Assembly (NCBI GenBank): GCA_910577365.1
Contig: CAJTMU010000018.1
Coordinates: forward strand, 1-9,821
Source of the DNA: an uncultured Oscillospiraceae bacterium
Lineage (GTDB): Bacteria > Bacillota > Clostridia > Oscillospirales > Ruminococcaceae
Direction of reading: 5' to 3'
Length of the DNA: 9,821 nt
Part shown: positions 5,897-9,821 of the stretch, in pieces
Numbering within the stretch: position 1 is the stretch's first letter
How the letters are laid out: each line of letters starts with the position of its first letter
The notes under the pieces: generated by a model
What the model saw: the letters and a program-made list of their open reading frames with translations, nothing else
Databases searched by the model: none
Told to the model about the DNA's origin: nothing
Position numbers and translations under genes: made by a program

Positions 5897-7160
5897 AATC
5901 AAAAGATTATTATTTGCTGCTTTGGTAACGGCAGCTCTGCTTCTTTCGGGCTGCGCAAAGCAAGCAGCCGATATCCCGGCAGCTTCAAACACCGAACAAA
6001 CAGACTTTTCCGATGCTCTGTATATGGACTTCTCCGAATTTGAAAAGCTGCACAAAAAGCAAACAACCTCAGCCTGCACCTATTATATGGATATGAGCGC
6101 CATTCCCGAAAACAGAACGGTAGAGATCGGTTACAGGTCATTTGATAACTTTGACGAGGGCAAGCTTGTTGAACTGACGTCTGACGGTATCAGCGTATCC
6201 AATGATGAGATGATGTTTTCCGCCTCGAATCATTTCAGGAATAGGGATATCATAGAAATCACTAACTTGAAATCGCTCGACGAAATATGGGAAACCTACG
6301 ACCAACCGCTTTGGTACATAGAGGAAAAGGGAATGTCCGTGCTTGTTTTTGAGCTTCATGACGCTTACAACGCCGATCGTTGGTATTACCTCGTTTTTTA
6401 CGGCAAAGACGGCGATTATAAGATGGTTGAGATCGATAAGGACAAGAAATACCACACACCGTGCCGTCCGCAGGTCACAGATAAAAAAATATATCTTTTT
6501 ACCGACGCTATGCACAGTGGCGATTCCTTTTTAGTGACCGCCATAGATATCGACAGTGGGGAGACGGAATTGTCTGTCATTAAATACGAGGATATGGGAC
6601 TACCGAACAAAACGTTGATAGTCAACTCGCATAATATCTTTATTGATGGCAATTTGATGTTTTTGTACGCCGCTGATTACTACTCTAAGGGATATGTGGC
6701 CTTATATGACCTTGAGAGCGGAAAGAGTGCCAGCATTGAGTTTAAAGATACAGTCGGTCACGGCAAGCTGTTCCGCTATGGCGACGGACTTGGGCTGACG
6801 GTATCTCAATGTATCAACAGCAACTATGATACCACTATGGGCATACGCTTTTTCGGCTTTGACGCTGATAATCTCAGCATTTGGGAAAATGAGGAAGCGC
6901 AGGTTGAGATAGCAAGAGAGTCAAAATATTTTGGCGGTTATATAGAATATCAATTTTATTGCGTAGGCGATAGACTGTGCGGAATGATTAAAGATATTAA
7001 TATTGACACCGGCATGAGCACAACGGACGCTTATGTTGAAATTTCATTGCCGGACGGAGCCGTCACAACTTTTATACCGTTAAAAATTAAAAAATACCAG
7101 TATAACTCCTACACTATCCGCGAAAACGGCGTAGCGGTATCACCGCATAACGTTAATTAA
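5886..7160 (+). CDS. Lipoprotein of unknown function, possibly a beta-propeller
   Basis: A 424-residue protein with a clear lipoprotein signal: KIKR, a hydrophobic stretch, and the lipobox LLSGC with Cys23 as the lipidated residue. It should be anchored on the outer face of the cytoplasmic membrane. I do not recognise the family. The mature part has repeated strand-turn patterns such as AIDIDSGE, LYDLESGK and GFDADNL, spaced as in sensor-like beta-propellers, so such a fold is plausible but unproven. Translation starts inside the preceding gene's last codons; GGGGGAG (5868-5874) stands 11 nt before the ATG. The coupling suggests it works with the exported hydrolase, perhaps as its membrane partner, inhibitor or substrate receptor (inference). 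A strong terminator follows directly. Confidence 0.8.
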   Translation: MYGKIKRLLFAALVTAALLLSGCAKQAADIPAASNTEQTDFSDALYMDFSEFEKLHKKQTTSACTYYMDMSAIPENRTVEIGYRSFDNFDEGKLVELTSDGISVSNDEMMFSASNHFRNRDIIEITNLKSLDEIWETYDQPLWYIEEKGMSVLVFELHDAYNADRWYYLVFYGKDGDYKMVEIDKDKKYHTPCRPQVTDKKIYLFTDAMHSGDSFLVTAIDIDSGETELSVIKYEDMGLPNKTLIVNSHNIFIDGNLMFLYAADYYSKGYVALYDLESGKSASIEFKDTVGHGKLFRYGDGLGLTVSQCINSNYDTTMGIRFFGFDADNLSIWENEEAQVEIARESKYFGGYIEYQFYCVGDRLCGMIKDINIDTGMSTTDAYVEISLPDGAVTTFIPLKIKKYQYNSYTIRENGVAVSPHNVN

Positions 7161-7167
7161 ACACAAA

Positions 7168-7200
7168 ATCGGCTGCCTGTTTGGGCAGCCGATAGTTTTT
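7168..7200. terminator. Bidirectional intrinsic terminator between convergent genes
   Basis: ATCGGCTGCC (7168-7177) and GGCAGCCGAT (7184-7193) form a perfect 10-bp stem with a 6-nt loop. On the plus strand AGTTTTT follows (7194-7200) and ends the lipoprotein unit. On the minus strand the stem is followed by TTTGTGTTT, which would serve the DHH gene ending at 7204. Confidence 0.92.
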
Positions 7201-7203
7201 AAA

Positions 7204-8145
7204 TCAATTCTTCTGCAAATACAGCTCGTCATAATGAACCAGTTCATTGATAAGCTGCGGCACTTTCTCCGGAGCTTCCTCATCGGAGAACTGGCAGGTA
7301 CCCACCGCCATATGACCGCCGCCGCCGTATTTCAGCATAAGGCTGCCAACGTTCACGCGGCTGGTGCGGTTAAGTATCGAATAGCCCACCGCGCAGGAGC
7401 AGCCCTTGCCGCCCTTGCCGTCAACAATCCAGCAGGAAATATTCTGCTCTGGGTACAACGAGTAAATCAAGAAGCGGTTGCCCGTGTAAATTGGGGAAAC
7501 GCCGCGCAGGTCGGTAATTATCAAGTCGCCCTCAACACGGGTATGCTCATGCACCATATCCTTGAATTTCTCAGTCTGTTCGTTGTAAAGCTCTATGCGC
7601 TCCTTTATGTCGGGCATATCGAGAATCTCATCGGTAGTCATATAAGCGCAGCATTTCAGCAGCTTTTCCATAAGCTGATAGTTGCTTATTGTAAAGTTTC
7701 TGAAGCGTCCCAGACCAGTTCTCGGATCCATAAGAAAACCAACAAGAATCCAACCGGACGGGTTAAGCACCTCGTCGCGGGTAAGGTTTCCGCTGTCCAC
7801 CTTGTCGACAGCCTCCATAAGGTCGTCAAAATTAGGAAAGCGCTCCTTTCCGCCGTAATATTCATAAATAATTCTCGCGCAGCTGGGAGTGATACGGCTC
7901 TCACCCTTATACTTACCCTTATACTTCCTGCGCTCCTCCTCGCTGGAGTGGTGGTCGAACCACAGACCGCAGCCCTCTACAAAAGGCACATTTGCAAGGC
8001 AGTCATTCTCGGTTACGGGAACAAGTCCGTCCTGCAAATCCTTCGGATGCGCAAAGGTCCATGAATCAACAACTCCCGCGCAAAGCAGCAGCGCTCCGCA
8101 GGCAAGTCCGTCAAAATCCGAACGAGTTATAAGTCTCATAGCCAT
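7204..8145 (-). CDS. DHH/DHHA1-family phosphoesterase
   Basis: A 313-residue cytoplasmic protein of the DHH superfamily, which hydrolyses phosphodiester or phosphoanhydride bonds using divalent metal ions (Mn or Mg). Visible motifs are SDFDGLACG (residues 9-17, metal-binding D10 and D12), FDHH (63-66), VDKVDSGN (113-120) and the substrate-binding DHHA1 motif GGGGHMAVG (274-282). All the key residues are present. The substrate within the superfamily cannot be decided from the sequence: nanoRNA, cyclic dinucleotides, pAp and polyphosphate are all known for relatives. The ATG at 8145 has AAAGGAG (8160-8154) eight bases upstream. An in-frame TTG at 8193 would add 16 residues but has no support, and the protein begins normally at MRLITRSDFD. 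It has its own promoter and a foldable leader and may also receive read-through from the transglutaminase gene. Confidence 0.9.
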   Translation of the reverse strand: MAMRLITRSDFDGLACGALLLCAGVVDSWTFAHPKDLQDGLVPVTENDCLANVPFVEGCGLWFDHHSSEEERRKYKGKYKGESRITPSCARIIYEYYGGKERFPNFDDLMEAVDKVDSGNLTRDEVLNPSGWILVGFLMDPRTGLGRFRNFTISNYQLMEKLLKCCAYMTTDEILDMPDIKERIELYNEQTEKFKDMVHEHTRVEGDLIITDLRGVSPIYTGNRFLIYSLYPEQNISCWIVDGKGGKGCSCAVGYSILNRTSRVNVGSLMLKYGGGGHMAVGTCQFSDEEAPEKVPQLINELVHYDELYLQKN

Positions 8146-8160
8146 AACATTAACTCCTTT

Positions 8161-8223
8161 ATATGTTAGAGGTTGGGCACAGGACGGAAACAAAGGAAGA
8201 GCACCTTTCCGCTCCTCACATAT
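8161..8223 (-). promoter_or_regulatory. Foldable leader of the DHH phosphoesterase mRNA
   Basis: On the minus strand ATATGTGAGG (8223-8214) can pair with CCTC and ACATAT (8172-8169 and 8166-8161; two bases bulged), closing a large stem right against the Shine-Dalgarno sequence AAAGGAG. Inside it CGGAAA (8190-8185 complement side) and TTTCCG form a 6-bp stem that competes with an AAAGG/CCTTT stem. This could be a regulatory leader. I do not match it to a known riboswitch class. Confidence 0.35.
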
Positions 8224-8266
8224 TTTTCCTTATCCCCGCATCATGCCTCTTAATTTCTTAATTTTA

Positions 8267-8295
8267 ATTATACCAAATTGTCCATGAAAAATCAA
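8267..8295 (-). promoter_or_regulatory. Sigma-A-type promoter for the DHH phosphoesterase gene
   Basis: On the minus strand TTGATT (8295-8290), 17 bp, then TATAAT (8272-8267) with an extended TGG before it. It gives a leader of about 115 nt. The -35 lies only 24 bp after the stop codon of the transglutaminase gene. Confidence 0.82.
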
Positions 8296-8318
8296 CAGTT
8301 ATTTTGCTTTTTATAAAA

Positions 8319-9821
8319 TTATTTTTTTGCCAGAATCTTCCTGATTTTTATTCTGCGCGCAAGCCCAACAGATTTATCCGCCGCGCAAACAAGATTTTCC
8401 AGCTGCTTGGCAAGCCAGTCACGCTCCGCAGAATCCGCACCGTAAGAGCCAAAGGCGATAGCCTCAAGAAGCGCAGTACGCTCAGAAAGTCTTGTTCCCA
8501 TCTGCCTGTCAAGCCTTTTGTAGAAAATATTCGGAAGTTCTCCACCCTCCGGCGAGATTTCACAGACCTCAGCAGACTCCAGCAAAAGTTGGTAGATTAC
8601 CGGTGCAGCTGATCTGGGGTTATCTTTTCTGAGGGAGTTCAATCCTCTTCGCGCTCGTTCATTAAGCTCTTTAAGACTGCACACCGCTGCCACAGCAGCC
8701 GCAGCTGTCAAAATCAGACCCACGCCCGCAGCAATATACGGCAGATACGGTTTTATGTCAAAAACACTCTCCGCAATTTCTACACTTTCGGCTGTTGTGG
8801 AAGCATTTGCTTCCTCCGTCACACCCGTTATCTCTGGACGGCTCGGAACCGATGTGCTTGGCGGGGTCGAGCTTGTCGCCGCGGTGGTTGCCTGCGCGGT
8901 GCTCGTCGAGGGCGGCACGGGATTATTGTTCGGGTAGACTGATGAGCTTGTCGGATCGAATGTCACCCAGCCAAGCTGCCCGATATATACCTCACACCAC
9001 GCATGAAGATTTTTCGATCTCAGCGTAACGGGCGAAACGCTGTTTGCGGGGTCTACCGCAAATCCCGTGCAGTATCTCGCAGGAACGCCCAGTTCGCGCA
9101 TTATCAGTGTCATCGCGCTTGCGTACAGCGAACAGTGACCGCTTTTTACGTCGTTAAGAAAACTCATAACGGGGTCGTCCCTGTCTATGGGCGCAGTCAG
9201 AGAATATGTATAGTTATCACGAAGAAAATCAGCAACCGCCGACGCTTTCAGGTAGGCACTCTGCGCGTCGGAAACGGCAGCATCGGGAAAAGCACTTTTA
9301 TAAGATTCAACTGCGCTTTCCGCCGCACCGTAAATACCGCTGTCCCCCATAAAACCCGAAAGCCGCGTTGACAGCTCATAGGGTATCTCCGTATAATTGT
9401 CCTTAACAAAGCGGTCGTATGCCGAAAAAACACCAGAAGTGCCAGACATTTCGGGAACCACACTGCTGTAAATGGAATCCATCGTGCAGTAGCTCTCTTC
9501 AAAGCATTTTTCCATAAACGCAATCCCGCCCGCGGCACCATGATTGTCCATTGAGCTGTCTGTATTGACATAAAGCGGAACAAGAGCGGTGCACTGAACC
9601 GTGTTCACCGAACCGTAATCCTCGTTTACTCTTACCGCAACGTCGCCGTAAACATTGAAACGGTCGTTGTTGTGGTAGGAATACTCCGAGGTATAGGGCG
9701 GCAGGAACACCACCGAGGAATCACAAAGATAATCTATTGTAATATCCGATGTTACTATAAAATCCTCCGCCGTATAACCCATTGTTGTCATCAGAGAGTG
9801 CGCGACCCTCATCTCACAAGA
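8319..9821 (-). CDS. TgpA-like membrane transglutaminase, C-terminal part
   Basis: The reading frame is open to the right edge, so the N-terminus is missing; 500 residues are visible. Counting from the first visible codon, the transglutaminase core has GHCSLYASAM (Cys230), NLHAWCEVY (His273) and VTFDPTSS (Asp289), the full papain-like Cys-His-Asp triad. After it come a Ser/Thr/Pro-rich linker (about 302-347), one transmembrane helix (about 359-383) and a helical cytoplasmic tail (about 384-500) resembling DUF4129. This order (core, linker, helix, DUF4129) is that of TgpA-type proteins, whose missing part normally contains several membrane helices (DUF3488). The catalytic domain would face outside. 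The substrate is unknown; relatives are linked to cell-envelope proteins. No terminator is seen between its stop and the DHH gene promoter. Confidence 0.88.
   Translation of the reverse strand, partial: SCEMRVAHSLMTTMGYTAEDFIVTSDITIDYLCDSSVVFLPPYTSEYSYHNNDRFNVYGDVAVRVNEDYGSVNTVQCTALVPLYVNTDSSMDNHGAAGGIAFMEKCFEESYCTMDSIYSSVVPEMSGTSGVFSAYDRFVKDNYTEIPYELSTRLSGFMGDSGIYGAAESAVESYKSAFPDAAVSDAQSAYLKASAVADFLRDNYTYSLTAPIDRDDPVMSFLNDVKSGHCSLYASAMTLIMRELGVPARYCTGFAVDPANSVSPVTLRSKNLHAWCEVYIGQLGWVTFDPTSSSVYPNNNPVPPSTSTAQATTAATSSTPPSTSVPSRPEITGVTEEANASTTAESVEIAESVFDIKPYLPYIAAGVGLILTAAAAVAAVCSLKELNERARRGLNSLRKDNPRSAAPVIYQLLLESAEVCEISPEGGELPNIFYKRLDRQMGTRLSERTALLEAIAFGSYGADSAERDWLAKQLENLVCAADKSVGLARRIKIRKILAKK

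Noticed and set aside
7234..8064. Rightward open frame of 276 codons opposite the DHH gene
   Set aside because: It lies wholly inside a gene with complete DHH/DHHA1 motifs, and its translation looks like an Ala/Val-rich mirror frame with no domain.
8146..8193. N-terminal extension of the DHH protein from TTG 8193
   Set aside because: The added 16 residues span the Shine-Dalgarno sequence of the ATG at 8145 and look unrelated to the family.

Overview
The window looks like a chromosomal segment from a gut-type member of the Clostridia (Bacillota), most likely near Ruminococcus/Oscillospiraceae. The reasons are mid-range GC, strong AGGAGG-type ribosome binding sites, sigma-A-like promoters (TTGATT, 17 bp, TATAAT, often with an extended TG), and a TetM-like GTPase carrying a C-terminal NYN domain. 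This placement is inference; no rRNA or tRNA gene is present to confirm it. I see no insertion sequence, integrase, CRISPR array or tRNA.

Left edge (1-700): the 5' part of proB (glutamate 5-kinase) runs leftwards out of the window. A 334-bp intergenic region carries divergent extended -10 promoters, an 8+8 bp palindrome and a leader that can fold.

Centre-left (701-4928), all rightward: a two-helix membrane protein (DUF6106-like) overlaps an AcpS-like gene whose two metal-ligand positions are Ala and Ile, so it is probably a pseudoenzyme. An intrinsic terminator follows, possibly acting as an attenuator. Next comes an 850-residue translational GTPase of the EF-G/TetM type fused to a Rae1/YacP-like NYN nuclease domain. 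It appears to start at a CTG codon. trmO follows after a 4-nt gap. The GTPase-nuclease and TrmO (tRNA position 37 methylation) both act on decoding and are probably translationally coupled. This is the most interesting part of the window.

Centre (4929-7160): a separate promoter drives a two-gene unit that is AT-richer by eye. It encodes an exported papain-fold hydrolase of the permuted NlpC/P60 (YiiX-like) type and an overlapping lipoprotein of unknown function. A bidirectional terminator closes it.

Right (7204-9821), leftward: a TgpA-like membrane transglutaminase, truncated by the window edge, runs towards a DHH/DHHA1 phosphoesterase gene. The latter has its own promoter and a leader able to form nested stems.
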